A stretch of DNA of 64,000 bases from Falsiroseomonas bella (GCF_003173615.1 NZ_QGNA01000001.1:558001-622000), one strand, 5' to 3'; positions 37,587 through 47,450 are shown, numbered from the stretch's first letter. Notes: generated by a model not told the origin, from the letters alone. A program made the numbers and translations.

Positions 37587-38786
37587 CTACCGCCGCCGCA
37601 GCTCCGGCAGCGCGGCGGCGAGCGCGGTGATCGCCATGAAGACGGCGCCGAGCAGGAACACCGCGTTCGGGTGGCCGGCATCCATCAGCCAGCCGAACAT
37701 CAGCGGCGCGATCATGCCGCCGATGTTGAAGCCGGTAGAGACGATGCCGAAGGCCGCGCCCGCCTGGCCCGGCGGCGCCGCCGCGCGCACCATCATGTCG
37801 CGCGAGGGCATGCAGAGCCCGCTCAGCACGCCGGAGGCGCCGAGCAGCGCCACCACCGCGATCCCCGGCAGCGGCAGCAGCGCGACGCAGAGCGTGATGG
37901 CGGAGGCCGCGGCGAAACCGCCCGCCGCGACCAGCCCGTGCCGCTGCGCCCGATCCGCCAGCCCGCCGCCGAGCAGCACGCCGGTCGCGGAGCCGACGAG
38001 GAAGGCGGTCAGCGCGGCGCTCGCCAGGGTCAGCGACAACCCATGCCCCGCGACCAGCGAGGCGACGGCGAAGCCGTTGGTGCCGCCGATGGAGAGCGCG
38101 ATCAGCACGAAGAAGCCGGTCAGGCCAAGGATCGCCGGGCTCAGCACGCGCGGCTTCGGCCCGGCGCCCGGCTTCGCCGCCTGCGGCTTCACGTCGCGCG
38201 GGCAGGCAATCCAGACGAAGGCGGCGACCGCGAAGGCAAGCAGCCCGGCGCAGAGCACCGCGGCCTGCACGCCAAAACCCGCGGCCAGCGCCAGCATCAG
38301 CGCCGGCGCGGCGGCGCCGCCCGCATAGCCGGCGAAGGTGTGCAGCGAGAAGGCGCGGCCCATGCGCGGCCCGCCGATGCCGCCATTCAGCAGCGCGTAG
38401 TCGGCGGGGTGATAGGTCGCATTCGCCAGCCCCGCGATGGCACCGGCCAGGATCATCCAGGCATAGCCGCCGAAGATCGCGAAGCTGGTGAAGGCGATGC
38501 CGCCGGTGACGAGGCCCGCGGTCAGCACGCGGCGCGGCCCGATGCGGTCCACCACGAAACCCATCGGCGCCTGGGTCAGCGCCGAGACCACGCTGAACAC
38601 CGTGACGACCAGGCCGAGTTCCAGGAACCCCACGCCGAGCTGGTCCCGCAGCAGCGGGAACAGCGGCGGGAAGACCAGCATGTGCATGTGGCTGAGCGCA
38701 TGCGCCGCCGCGACGGCGGTGAGCAGCCTGCGTTCGGCGCCGGTCCAGCCTGCAGCCGGCGCGGCGGTGGCGGTCGCGGTGCTCAA
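37587..38786 (-). CDS. MFS transporter
   Basis: A 399-residue, twelve-helix major facilitator. The loop between helices 2 and 3 contains the MFS motif variant GFVVDRIGPRRVLTAG, and the fold has the usual central cytoplasmic loop (PQAAKPGAGPKPR). The start is TTG at 38786, overlapping the polA stop as TTGA, so translation is probably coupled; no ATG exists before the first helix. Probably a drug or metabolite exporter; substrate unknown. Confidence 0.88.
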   Translation of the reverse strand: MSTATATAAPAAGWTGAERRLLTAVAAAHALSHMHMLVFPPLFPLLRDQLGVGFLELGLVVTVFSVVSALTQAPMGFVVDRIGPRRVLTAGLVTGGIAFTSFAIFGGYAWMILAGAIAGLANATYHPADYALLNGGIGGPRMGRAFSLHTFAGYAGGAAAPALMLALAAGFGVQAAVLCAGLLAFAVAAFVWIACPRDVKPQAAKPGAGPKPRVLSPAILGLTGFFVLIALSIGGTNGFAVASLVAGHGLSLTLASAALTAFLVGSATGVLLGGGLADRAQRHGLVAAGGFAAASAITLCVALLPLPGIAVVALLGASGVLSGLCMPSRDMMVRAAAPPGQAGAAFGIVSTGFNIGGMIAPLMFGWLMDAGHPNAVFLLGAVFMAITALAAALPELRRR

Positions 38787-41647
38787 TGCGCCTCCGCCCA
38801 GGAACGCCCGTGCCCCACCTCGACCGAGAGCGGCACGGAGAGCGTGGCGGCGTTCTCCATCACGTCGCGCACCAACGCGGCGGTGGCCTCCACCTCCGCC
38901 TCCGGCACCTCGAAGACGAGTTCGTCATGCACCTGCAGCAGCATGCGGGCATTCAGGCCGGCTTCGCGCAGGCGGTGCGGGATGCGCACCATGGCGCGCT
39001 TGATGATCTCGGCGGCGCCGCCCTGGAAGGGCGCGTTGATCGCGGCGCGCTCGGCGCCCGCGCGGCGCGCCGGGTCCTTCGCACCGATGTCGGCGATCCA
39101 GATCTTCCGCCCGAACGGCGTCTGCACGTAGCCGCGTGTGCGCGCATCCTCCTTGATCCGCTCCATCGCGTCGCGCACGCCGGGATACTGGGCGAAATAG
39201 GCGTCGATGATCGTGCGCGCCTCGCCGGGGGGAATGCCGAGCCGCGCCGCCAGGCCGAAGGCGGACATGCCGTAGATCAGGCCGAAATTGATCGTCTTGG
39301 CGCGGCGCCGCGCTTCCTTGTCCACATGCGCCGGATCGAGCCGGAAGATGTCGGCGGCGGTGCGGCTGTGGATGTCCTCGCCGCGCGCGAAGGCCTGCTT
39401 CAGGCTCGGCACGTCGGCGACATGCGCCAGGATGCGCAGCTCGATCTGGCTGTAGTCGGCCGAGAGCAGCACATGGCCCGGCTCGGCGACGAAGGCGCCG
39501 CGGATGCGCGCGCCTTCCTCGGTGCGGATCGGGATGTTCTGCAGGTTCGGATCGTTGGAGGAGAGGCGGCCGGTGGTGGTCACCGCCATCGCGTAGTCGG
39601 TGTGGATGCGGCCTTGCGCATCGGCGGCCTGCGCCAGCGCCTCCACATAGGTGGATTTCAGCTTCTGGATCTGCCGGTGCTGCATCGCGACCTGCGCGAT
39701 CCCCACGCCCTGCGCGGCGAGCTCCTCCAGCACGGAGGCATCGGTGCTCCAGGCGCCGGTGAGCTTGCTGCGACGGCCGCCCGGCAGCTTCATCTCGTCG
39801 AACAGGATTTCGCCCAGTTGCTTCGGCGAGCCGACATTGAAGGGGCGGCCTGCCAGCCCGTGCAGCTGCTTCTCGTACTGCGCGAGCTTGCCCGAGAAAT
39901 CCTCGCCGATGCGGGCGAGCTCGGCGGCGTCGATCCTGATGCCGCGCAGCTCCATGTCGCGCAGCACCGGCACCATGCGGCGCTCCACCTGCTCGTACAG
40001 TGCCAGCGCGCGGGCTTCGCGCAGCCGCGGCCGCAGCAGCAGCCAGAGGCGGAGCGTGACGTCGGCATCTTCCGCCGCATAGGCGGTCGCCTTCTCGAGC
40101 GGCACCTTGCTGAAGGGGATGCGGGCGCGGCCGGTGCCGGTGACGCTGTCATAGGTGACCGGCTGATGGCCGAGATGCTGGCGGGAGAGCTCATCCATGC
40201 CCTGGCCCCAGCGCCCGGCATCCATGGAGTAGGAAATCAGCATCGTGTCGTCGACGGGGGAGACGTCGATGCCGCCATTCTCGGCGCGGCACAGCACTTC
40301 CACGTCGTATTTGGCGTTGTGCAGCACCTTGAGGACCGCGGGGTCCTCCAGCAACGGCTTCAGCGCGGCGAGCGCCGCGGCGGCATCGAGCTGCTCCGGC
40401 TTCGCCTCGCCCATCAGGTCGCCGCTGCCCTCGTGGCCGAGCGGCACGTAGCAGGCCTTGCCCGGCGCGACGGCGATGGAAAGGCCCACCAGGCTGCAGC
40501 GCAGGCAGTTCAGCCCGTCCGTTTCAGTATCGAAGCCGATCACGCCGGCTTCGCGGGCGGCCGCGATCCAGCCATCGAGCGCCGCCATCGTCGTCACGGT
40601 TTCGTAAGGCCCGAAAGGCGCCTCCTGCGGCGTGGCGACGGGGGCGGCGGCTTGCTGCACCGCATGGCGCACCGGGCGCGCCGTGCCCGCGCCGTCGCCG
40701 AAGCCGAGCCGCGCGAGCAGGCTGCGGAACCCGTTCTCGCGCAGGAATTTCTCGAGCGTCGGCGCCTGCGGCGCCTTCGCCACCATCTTCTCGACGGGAA
40801 CGGGCATCGGCGCATCGGCGTCGAGCTGCACCAGGCGCCGGCTGATCCGCGCCTTCTCGGCATTCGCGATCAGCGCCTCGCGCCGCTTCGGCTGCTTGAT
40901 GTTCTCCGCCTTGGAGAGCAGCGTGTCCAGGTCGCCGTATTCGGTGATGAGCTGCGCCGCGGTCTTCACGCCGATGCCCGGAACGCCGGGGACATTGTCG
41001 GTGGAATCGCCGGCGAGCGCCTGCACCTCCACGACCTTGTCCGGCGTCACGCCGAATTTCTCGAGCACCTCCGGCTCGCGGATCGGCTTCTGCTTGATCG
41101 GGTCAAGCATCTCCACGCCCGGCCGGATCAGCTGCATCAGGTCCTTGTCGGAGGAGACGATGGAGACGCTGCCGCCTTCGGCGACGAAAGCCTTGGCATA
41201 GGCGGCGATCATGTCGTCCGCCTCGTAGCCCGGCTGCTCGATGCAGCAGACGCCGAGGGCGTCCGTCGCCTCCCGGATCAGTTGGAACTGCGGGACGAGC
41301 TCGGGCGGCGGCTCCGGCCGATGCGCCTTGTACTCGGGATAGATTTCGTTGCGGAAGGTGAGGCGCGCGCTGTCGAACACCACGGCGATGTGGCTCGCCG
41401 CATGCTTCGAGAGGAATTGCGCCAGCATCTGCGTGAAGCCGTAGACGGCGTTCACATGCACGCCATCGGGGCGGGTCATCGGCGGCAGGGCGTGGAAGGC
41501 GCGGAAGATGTAGCCCGAGCCGTCCACCAGGATCAGCCGCTTCTGGCCCGGCGCGACCGGGCCGAGGCCGTTGCCGTTGCCGTTCGCCCCGGCCTCCGGC
41601 GCCGTGCGCGTCGCGCCTTCGGGGGCGCTAGTGTCCGTGATCGTCAC
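38783..41647 (-). CDS. polA: DNA polymerase I
   Basis: A 954-residue repair and Okazaki-processing polymerase. Residues ~35-320 are the 5' nuclease (LILVDGSGYIFRAFHALPP), ~350-540 the 3'-5' exonuclease with an intact acidic motif (GFDTETDGL), and the rest the polymerase: SADYSQIELRILAH (motif A), KTINFGLIYGMS (motif B) and QVHDELVFEVP (motif C). All three activities look intact. I use the GTG at 41647, which has GAGGG upstream and overlaps the zinc-finger gene by 20 bases; an in-frame ATG at 41668 is possible. Confidence 0.97.
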   Translation of the reverse strand: MTITDTSAPEGATRTAPEAGANGNGNGLGPVAPGQKRLILVDGSGYIFRAFHALPPMTRPDGVHVNAVYGFTQMLAQFLSKHAASHIAVVFDSARLTFRNEIYPEYKAHRPEPPPELVPQFQLIREATDALGVCCIEQPGYEADDMIAAYAKAFVAEGGSVSIVSSDKDLMQLIRPGVEMLDPIKQKPIREPEVLEKFGVTPDKVVEVQALAGDSTDNVPGVPGIGVKTAAQLITEYGDLDTLLSKAENIKQPKRREALIANAEKARISRRLVQLDADAPMPVPVEKMVAKAPQAPTLEKFLRENGFRSLLARLGFGDGAGTARPVRHAVQQAAAPVATPQEAPFGPYETVTTMAALDGWIAAAREAGVIGFDTETDGLNCLRCSLVGLSIAVAPGKACYVPLGHEGSGDLMGEAKPEQLDAAAALAALKPLLEDPAVLKVLHNAKYDVEVLCRAENGGIDVSPVDDTMLISYSMDAGRWGQGMDELSRQHLGHQPVTYDSVTGTGRARIPFSKVPLEKATAYAAEDADVTLRLWLLLRPRLREARALALYEQVERRMVPVLRDMELRGIRIDAAELARIGEDFSGKLAQYEKQLHGLAGRPFNVGSPKQLGEILFDEMKLPGGRRSKLTGAWSTDASVLEELAAQGVGIAQVAMQHRQIQKLKSTYVEALAQAADAQGRIHTDYAMAVTTTGRLSSNDPNLQNIPIRTEEGARIRGAFVAEPGHVLLSADYSQIELRILAHVADVPSLKQAFARGEDIHSRTAADIFRLDPAHVDKEARRRAKTINFGLIYGMSAFGLAARLGIPPGEARTIIDAYFAQYPGVRDAMERIKEDARTRGYVQTPFGRKIWIADIGAKDPARRAGAERAAINAPFQGGAAEIIKRAMVRIPHRLREAGLNARMLLQVHDELVFEVPEAEVEATAALVRDVMENAATLSVPLSVEVGHGRSWAEAH

Positions 41648-41852
41648 CCGCGCCCTCGGCCAGCACATAGGTGCGCGAGCAATAGGGGCAGGTCACCTGC
41701 CGGTCCTCGATCCGCAGATAGACCAGCGGATGCCCCAGCGCGCCGCCGCCGCCGTCGCAGCCGACGGTGCGGGCCTGCACCGTGATGGTCTCCTGCGGCG
41801 TCACGCCGGGCAGCATCACCGGCGTGTAGCCCGTCTGTCGCTGGTCGCGCAT
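41628..41852 (-). CDS. CHCC-type zinc-finger protein
   Basis: A 74-residue protein of the zf-CHCC family: VGCDGGGGALGHPLVYLRI supplies Cys and His, and TCPYCSRTYVL the two remaining Cys. The eukaryotic relative is NDUFS6 of complex I; bacterial roles are unclear. It overlaps polA by 20 bases on the same strand. Confidence 0.85.
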   Translation of the reverse strand: MRDQRQTGYTPVMLPGVTPQETITVQARTVGCDGGGGALGHPLVYLRIEDRQVTCPYCSRTYVLAEGAGDDHGH

Positions 41853-41899
41853 GAGGGATCCCTGCTTCGATGGCGCGGAACATAGGCGCGGCGGCCGGA

Positions 41900-42826
41900 T
41901 CAGGCCAGCCGCCCGGCCTGGCGCCGCTGGTCATAGGCGCGGGCGTGCAGGACCGCGAGGCCGTGCAGCGTGTCGTCCACGCCGGCCTGCCGCGCGGCCT
42001 CCGCCAGGAAGCCCAGGATGTGCTCGGCCTCGGTCCGGCCGCCGGCTTCCAGGTCCCGCAGCATGGAGGCGGTGTAGGCGCTGGCGGGGTCGGAGAACAA
42101 CGCGCGGTAGCTCTCCATGAAGGCGGGCGTCATCGCATGGCCCTCCGCCGCGGCGATGGCGGCGTTGCGCTCCAGCAGGGTCACGAGGAAGTCCCGGCCG
42201 CCGGCGCGGACGATCTCGCCCACATTGGCCCGCATCAGCACCGTGCCGGCGGCGACGGTGCCGAGATGCACCAGCTTCTCCCACATGCGCCGGCGGATGT
42301 CGGGGACGGCCTCCGCCGCCAGGCCCCGGGACTTGCCGAGCGCCTGCGCCAGGGCGGCGGCGCGGCCGTCCAAGCGGCCGTCCTGCTCGCCGAAGGTCAG
42401 CCAGCGCCAGTCGCCGAGGTGCCTCACCACCCCCTCCGGCGTCAGCGTGGCCTGGCACTTGGCGAGCCCGCCCCAGACGCGCTCGCGCCCGAAGGCCGCG
42501 TTCAGCGCCTCCATATGGGCAAGGCCGTTCAGCACGGGCAGCACGCAGGCGCCGGCCTCGACAGCCGGGCGGCTCGCGGCGATGGCCGTATCCAGGTCAA
42601 AGGCCTTGCAGGAGAGCAGCACGGCATCGAAGCCCTTCCCGGCCTCGGCCGTGGTCTCAACCGTGCGGTGGATGTCCCCGAGCGGGCTCTCCACCCGCAG
42701 CCCGTCCCGCGCCAGCTGTGCCGCCCGTCCGGGCCGGACCAGGAACACGACATCGAGGCCCCGCTCCAGCGCCCTGCCGCCGAAATACCCCCCGAGCGCC
42801 CCCGCCCCCAGAACCAGCAGCCGCAT
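41900..42826 (-). CDS. panE: Ketopantoate reductase (PanE/ApbA) family
   Basis: A 308-residue NADPH-dependent reductase with the Rossmann start MRLLVLGAGALGGYFGG and the conserved SCKAFDLDTAI and WEKLVHLGTVAAGTVLM segments, the latter with the catalytic Lys in KLVH. In pantothenate synthesis it reduces ketopantoate. The family also includes other 2-oxoacid reductases, so the exact role is uncertain. ATG 42826 has GGAGGGG upstream; the frame continues 14 codons further. Confidence 0.85.
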   Translation of the reverse strand: MRLLVLGAGALGGYFGGRALERGLDVVFLVRPGRAAQLARDGLRVESPLGDIHRTVETTAEAGKGFDAVLLSCKAFDLDTAIAASRPAVEAGACVLPVLNGLAHMEALNAAFGRERVWGGLAKCQATLTPEGVVRHLGDWRWLTFGEQDGRLDGRAAALAQALGKSRGLAAEAVPDIRRRMWEKLVHLGTVAAGTVLMRANVGEIVRAGGRDFLVTLLERNAAIAAAEGHAMTPAFMESYRALFSDPASAYTASMLRDLEAGGRTEAEHILGFLAEAARQAGVDDTLHGLAVLHARAYDQRRQAGRLA

Positions 42827-42906
42827 CCCGCCCCCTCCCCCTGCCATCTCCCGATGCACGCCGGACATAGGCGCGTTACATCTTCGGGCGCAAACTGGTC
42901 ACCGCA

Positions 42907-44553
42907 ATGCGCCGCCTGCCGCTCGTCCTGATCGTGCTTGCCCTGCTCGGCGCCGCCGGGTGGTGGATGGGTGCGCCCGCGGCCCAGGGCACGACGTCCG
43001 GCTGGCTGCCCCGCTGGCTGCCGGGCTGGGCGACCGGCGCCGCGCCGGACGGACCCCGGCCGCGGCTGGCGGAGGTGGACCGGGGCAACATCACCGCCGT
43101 GGTCTCGGCCACCGGCACGGTGAACCCCGTGCTGTCGGTGCAGGTGGGCAGCCAGCTCTCCGGCCAGATCCGGGAGCTGTTCGCCGATTTCAACAGCCGG
43201 GTGACCGCCGGGGAGCCGGTGGCCCGCCTCGACACGCGCACCATCGAGGCCCGCCAGGCCGCCGCCCAGGCCGACCTGCAATCGGCCACCGCCGCCGTGC
43301 TGGTGGCACGCGCCAATGCGGACAAGTCGGCCGCCGACCTCGCCTCCGCCCGCGCGCAGCTCGACTCCGCCCGCGCCCGGCTGGACAGCGCGGAAGCGCA
43401 GATGCGCGACGCGGAGGCCGAGCTCGATCGCGCGCAGCAGTTGCGCAACCGCGGCGTGAACGCCGAGCGTGACCTCTCCCGCGCCCGCTTCCTGGCCGAG
43501 CGGCTGCGCGCAGAGACCGCCGCCGCCCACGCCTCCATCGCACAGCAGGAAGCCCAGCTGCTGGGGGCGGAGGCGGCGCAGCGCACCGCCGCGGCGCAGG
43601 TCACGGCGGCGGAGGCCGCGCAGGCGCAGCGCGCCGCGCAGCTTCGCCAGGTCGAGGTGGACCTGGCCAATGCGACGATCCGCGCACCGATCGACGGCGT
43701 GGTGATCTCGCGCAACATCGACATCGGCCAGACCGTCGCGGCCAGCCTGCAATCGCCGATCCTGTTCATGATCGCCGCCAGCCTGGACGAGATGGAGGTC
43801 TGGGCCACGGTGGATGAGAGCGACATCGGCCGCATCCGCGCCGGGCAGGAGGTGACCTTCACCGTCGCCGCCCACCCGGCCTTCCCGCTGCAGGGCCGGG
43901 TCAAGGAGATCCGCCTCTCCCCCACCACGCTGCAGAACGTCGTGACCTACACGGTCGTCGTCGCCGCGCCGAATGTCGGCGGGCGGATGCTGCCGGGGAT
44001 GACGGCGAACATGCGCATCATCGCCGACCGGCGCGAGAACGTGCTGCGCGTGCCCAACGCCGCGCTGCGCTGGCGCCCGCCCGGCAGCACCGCCGAGGGC
44101 GGGGCGGAGGTGCAGGGCAGCAGCGCCATGATCGAGCAGGCGCTGCGCGAGCTGGAGGACCTGACGCCGGCCCAGCGCGCCGAGATCGCCGCCGCCGAGG
44201 CCGAGTTCCGCGAACGCATGGCCTCCCTGCCGCAGGATGGCGATGCGCGCCGCGTGCAGTCACAGGCGGCACGAAGGCGGCTGATCGCGCGCTTCAACGG
44301 CGTGCTGAGCGGCGAGCAGCGCGCGCGCCTCGCTTCCGCGCGCGGCGGCGGTCAGGGCCGCGGCACCGCGGGTACCGTGTGGGTGGTGGATGAGGCCACC
44401 GGCGCGCCCCGCGCCGTTCCGGTGCGCAGCGGCCTGACCGACGGCACCATCACCGAGATCCTTGCCGGCCTCGAGGAAGGCGCGCAGGTGGTGATCGGCA
44501 CGGAGCGCGCCACGGCCCGCGCCGGCGCCGGCAGCGCGCTCCGGGGCTTCTGA
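42907..44553 (+). CDS. MacA/HlyD-type periplasmic adaptor with LTxxQ-like insert
   Basis: A 548-residue membrane-fusion protein: one N-terminal membrane anchor, a lipoyl-like half (SVQVGSQLSGQIRELFADFNS), a long alpha-hairpin (~105-245), the second lipoyl half (ATIRAPIDGVVISRNIDIGQTV) and beta-barrel domains. Near residues 405-485 an unusual helical segment is inserted (SAMIEQALRELEDLTPAQRAE to LSGEQRARLASARG in outline), with LTPAQ and LSGEQ resembling the LTxxQ motifs of CpxP/Spy-type proteins. It ends with the usual VVIGTERATA. It is the first gene of a MacAB-type operon and overlaps the ATPase by one base. Confidence 0.93.
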   Translation: MRRLPLVLIVLALLGAAGWWMGAPAAQGTTSGWLPRWLPGWATGAAPDGPRPRLAEVDRGNITAVVSATGTVNPVLSVQVGSQLSGQIRELFADFNSRVTAGEPVARLDTRTIEARQAAAQADLQSATAAVLVARANADKSAADLASARAQLDSARARLDSAEAQMRDAEAELDRAQQLRNRGVNAERDLSRARFLAERLRAETAAAHASIAQQEAQLLGAEAAQRTAAAQVTAAEAAQAQRAAQLRQVEVDLANATIRAPIDGVVISRNIDIGQTVAASLQSPILFMIAASLDEMEVWATVDESDIGRIRAGQEVTFTVAAHPAFPLQGRVKEIRLSPTTLQNVVTYTVVVAAPNVGGRMLPGMTANMRIIADRRENVLRVPNAALRWRPPGSTAEGGAEVQGSSAMIEQALRELEDLTPAQRAEIAAAEAEFRERMASLPQDGDARRVQSQAARRRLIARFNGVLSGEQRARLASARGGGQGRGTAGTVWVVDEATGAPRAVPVRSGLTDGTITEILAGLEEGAQVVIGTERATARAGAGSALRGF

Positions 44554-45302
44554 TGAGCGGCGCGCTCATCGAGACCGAGGGCCTGACCCGCCACTACCCC
44601 GCCGGCGAGGGCGTGGTGGCAGCGCTGCAGGATGTCTCGGTGGCGGTCGAGCCCGGCGCCTTCGTCGCCGCCATGGGCCCCTCGGGCTCCGGCAAGTCCA
44701 CCTTCCTCAACCTGGTCGGCTGCCTCGATCGCCCGACCCGCGGACGCTACCGGCTGATGGGCGACGACACCGCGGCGCTGTCCGCCGACCGGCTGGCGGA
44801 GCTGCGTTCCCGCCGCCTCGGCTTCGTCTTCCAGTCCTTCAACCTGCTGCCGCGGGTGGATGCGCTCGGCAATGTCGAGCTGCCGATGATCTATCGCGGC
44901 GTCGGCCGCCGCGCCCGGCGCGACCGCGCGGCGCAGGCGCTGGCGATGGTCGGCCTGGGCGAGCGGCTGCACCACCGGCCGAGCCAGCTCTCGGGCGGCC
45001 AGATGCAGCGCGTGGCGATTGCGCGCGCCCTGGTGAACGGGCCGGACCTGCTGCTGGCGGATGAGCCGACCGGCGCGCTGGATTCGGTGACCGGCCTCGA
45101 GATCATGGCGCTGTTCCAGGCGCTGAACGCCGCGGGTGTCGCGATCCTGATGGTGACCCACGACGCCGAGGTCGCGGCCTTCGCCACGCGCACGCTGCGC
45201 TTCCGCGACGGGCGGCTGGTGTCGGACACCCGCCATGCCCCGCGCGACGCGGCCGAGGCGCTGGCGGCGATGCGCCCAGGCGCGCAGGGCATCGCCGCGT
45301 GA
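44553..45302 (+). CDS. MacB/LolD-type ABC ATPase
   Basis: A 249-residue ATPase: Walker A GPSGSGKST, signature LSGGQMQRVAIARA, Walker B LLLADEPTGALD and switch His in VTHDAEVAAFA. It powers the FtsX-type permease encoded next; in MacB the two are one polypeptide, here they are split. Stop and start overlap both neighbours, so the three genes form a tight operon with the adaptor. Confidence 0.95.
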   Translation: MSGALIETEGLTRHYPAGEGVVAALQDVSVAVEPGAFVAAMGPSGSGKSTFLNLVGCLDRPTRGRYRLMGDDTAALSADRLAELRSRRLGFVFQSFNLLPRVDALGNVELPMIYRGVGRRARRDRAAQALAMVGLGERLHHRPSQLSGGQMQRVAIARALVNGPDLLLADEPTGALDSVTGLEIMALFQALNAAGVAILMVTHDAEVAAFATRTLRFRDGRLVSDTRHAPRDAAEALAAMRPGAQGIAA

Positions 45303-46624
45303 CCGTCTACCGCCCGAGCCTCACTGCCACGCCGAGCGCGACGCCGGCGGCCGCGCGCATCCTGCCGCCGCTGCCGCCGACCCGGCCGGGCATGGACCTG
45401 GCCGAGGCGCTGCGCGGCGCGCTGGCCGCGCTGGCGGCGAACAAGCTGCGCGCGATGCTGACCGCGCTCGGCATCTTCATCGGCGTCGCGGCGGTGATCG
45501 CGACGGTCGGCGTCGGCGCCGGCGCGCGGGAGCAGGTGCTGGCGCAGATCCGCTCGCTGGGCTCGAACCTGCTCGTCGTCACGCCGGGCAGCTTCAACAT
45601 GGGCGGCGTGCGGCTGGGCGCGGGGGCGCGGCAGAACCTGACATGGGACGATGCGCGCGTGATCGAGCGCGACCTGCCCGCGGTGGAGGTGGCCGGCGCC
45701 TTCATCCGCAGCCAGCAGCAGCTCGTCGCGCAGAACCAGAACTGGCCGACCTTCGTGCAGGGGATCGACCCCGAATATCTCGTGGCCCACGAATGGGGCC
45801 TGGCCTCGGGCCGCTTCTTCACGCCGGAGGAAGCGGCCGGCGGGCGCAAGGTGGCGCTGCTCGGCGCGACGGTCGCCCAGAACCTGTTCGGCGACGAGGA
45901 CCCGGTGGGGCGGCAGGTGCGCATCCGCACCACGCCCTTCGAGGTGGTGGGCGTGCTGGCCTCCAAGGGCGAGGGGCAGGGCGGCTGGGACCAGGACGAC
46001 ATCGTGCTGATCCCCTTCTGGACCGCGCGGCGCTCCATCATGGGCGCCTCCCGCGCCTGGTTCCGCTCGGTCAACGCGATCAGCGTGAAGGTGCATGAGG
46101 GCGAGGACATGAAGCTGGTCGAGGAACAGCTGCGCGCGCTGTTCCGCCAGCACCACCGCGTGGTGGCGAACGAGCCCGACACGGTGAACATCCGCAACCT
46201 GGCGGAGGTGGCGGCGACCCGCGACGCCTCGGCCCGCACGCTCTCCACCCTGCTCGCGGCGGTTGCCGCCGTGTCGCTGCTGGTGGGCGGCATCGGCGTG
46301 ATGAACATCATGCTGGTGAGCGTCACGGAGCGCACGCGGGAGATCGGGCTGCGGCTGGCGGTTGGCGCCAGGCGCCGCGACATCCTGTGGCAGTTCCTGC
46401 TGGAGGCGGTGACACTCGCGCTGCTCGGCGGCGCGGCGGGTGTCGCGGCGGGGATCGGCGTGTCGCAGCTGATGTCGCAATGGGCCGGCTGGCCCGTGCT
46501 GATCCAGTGGGACGCCGTGGCGCTGGCGGTGGGCGTCTCGGGCCTGACGGGCCTGTTCTTCGGCTTCTGGCCGGCGCGGCGGGCGGCTATGCTGGACCCG
46601 ATCCAGGCGCTGCGCAGCGAATAG
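45299..46624 (+). CDS. MacB-type ABC permease (FtsX domain)
   Basis: A 441-residue permease: an N-terminal membrane helix around LRAMLTALGIFIGVAAVIATVG, a ~220-residue periplasmic domain, then three C-terminal helices with SVTERTREIGLRLAVGARRRD, the FtsX-family signature. The GTG start at 45299 overlaps the ATPase stop as GTGA. With the adaptor it should form a tripartite exporter that needs an outer-membrane TolC partner encoded elsewhere. Substrates of such systems include macrolides, peptides and lipids. Confidence 0.93.
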   Translation: MTVYRPSLTATPSATPAAARILPPLPPTRPGMDLAEALRGALAALAANKLRAMLTALGIFIGVAAVIATVGVGAGAREQVLAQIRSLGSNLLVVTPGSFNMGGVRLGAGARQNLTWDDARVIERDLPAVEVAGAFIRSQQQLVAQNQNWPTFVQGIDPEYLVAHEWGLASGRFFTPEEAAGGRKVALLGATVAQNLFGDEDPVGRQVRIRTTPFEVVGVLASKGEGQGGWDQDDIVLIPFWTARRSIMGASRAWFRSVNAISVKVHEGEDMKLVEEQLRALFRQHHRVVANEPDTVNIRNLAEVAATRDASARTLSTLLAAVAAVSLLVGGIGVMNIMLVSVTERTREIGLRLAVGARRRDILWQFLLEAVTLALLGGAAGVAAGIGVSQLMSQWAGWPVLIQWDAVALAVGVSGLTGLFFGFWPARRAAMLDPIQALRSE

Positions 46625-46652
46625 CGCGCGCCTGCCAGGAGGAAGGACCGAC

Positions 46653-47450
46653 ATGCCCGAGAGTGCCGCCGACCGTTTCCGCATCCCCTCGCTGCGCGAC
46701 CGCGTCAGCCCGGAGGAATGGAATGCCCGCGTGGACCTCGCCGCCTGCTACCGGCTGATGGCCGTCTACGGCATGGACGACATGGGGGCGAACCACATCT
46801 CGCTCGCCGTGCCGGGGGAGGAAGGCGCCTTCCTGATCAACTCCTACGGCATGCTGTACGAGGAGATCACGGCCTCCTCGCTGACGAAGATCGACATCCA
46901 CGGCAACGTGCTGATGAAGCCGGAATTCCCGGACGGGCTGAACTACGGCGTGAACCGCGCGGGCTTCGTGATCCATGGCGCGATCCATCAGGCGAAGCCC
47001 GAATACAAATGCGTGATCCACACCCACACCTGGCCGGGCATGGCCGTCAGCAGCCTGGAATGCGGCCTGCTCCCGATGAACCAGACGGCGATGCGCTTCG
47101 CCAAGATCGGCTACCACGACTACGAGGGCGTGGTGCTGGACGTGGCCATGCAGGAAAAGCTGGTGAAGGACCTGGGCGACTTCCCGGCGCTGATCCTGCG
47201 CAACCACGGGCTGCTGACGGTCGGCCGCACCATCGGCGAGGCCTTCAACTGGATGCATCGCCTGGAACTGTCCTGCAAGGCGCAGCTTGCCGCGCAGGCG
47301 ACCGGGCAGAAGATCATCCAGGTGCCGCAGAAGGTGGTGGAGGAGACCTGGAACAACTACCAGCCCGGCACCCGCCGCCCCTATGGCGTGATGGAATGGC
47401 CGGCGCTGCTGCGCAAGCTCGACCGGATGGATCCCAGCTACCGGACGTGA
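46653..47450 (+). CDS. Class II aldolase/adducin family protein
   Basis: A 265-residue zinc-dependent class II aldolase-fold protein. The His ligands are in CVIHTHTWPG and LILRNHGLLTVG. It resembles fuculose-phosphate aldolase-like proteins that lack a clearly assigned substrate. It lies 28 bp after the exporter operon with its own ribosome site (AGGAGGAAGG), and may or may not be cotranscribed. Confidence 0.9.
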   Translation: MPESAADRFRIPSLRDRVSPEEWNARVDLAACYRLMAVYGMDDMGANHISLAVPGEEGAFLINSYGMLYEEITASSLTKIDIHGNVLMKPEFPDGLNYGVNRAGFVIHGAIHQAKPEYKCVIHTHTWPGMAVSSLECGLLPMNQTAMRFAKIGYHDYEGVVLDVAMQEKLVKDLGDFPALILRNHGLLTVGRTIGEAFNWMHRLELSCKAQLAAQATGQKIIQVPQKVVEETWNNYQPGTRRPYGVMEWPALLRKLDRMDPSYRT

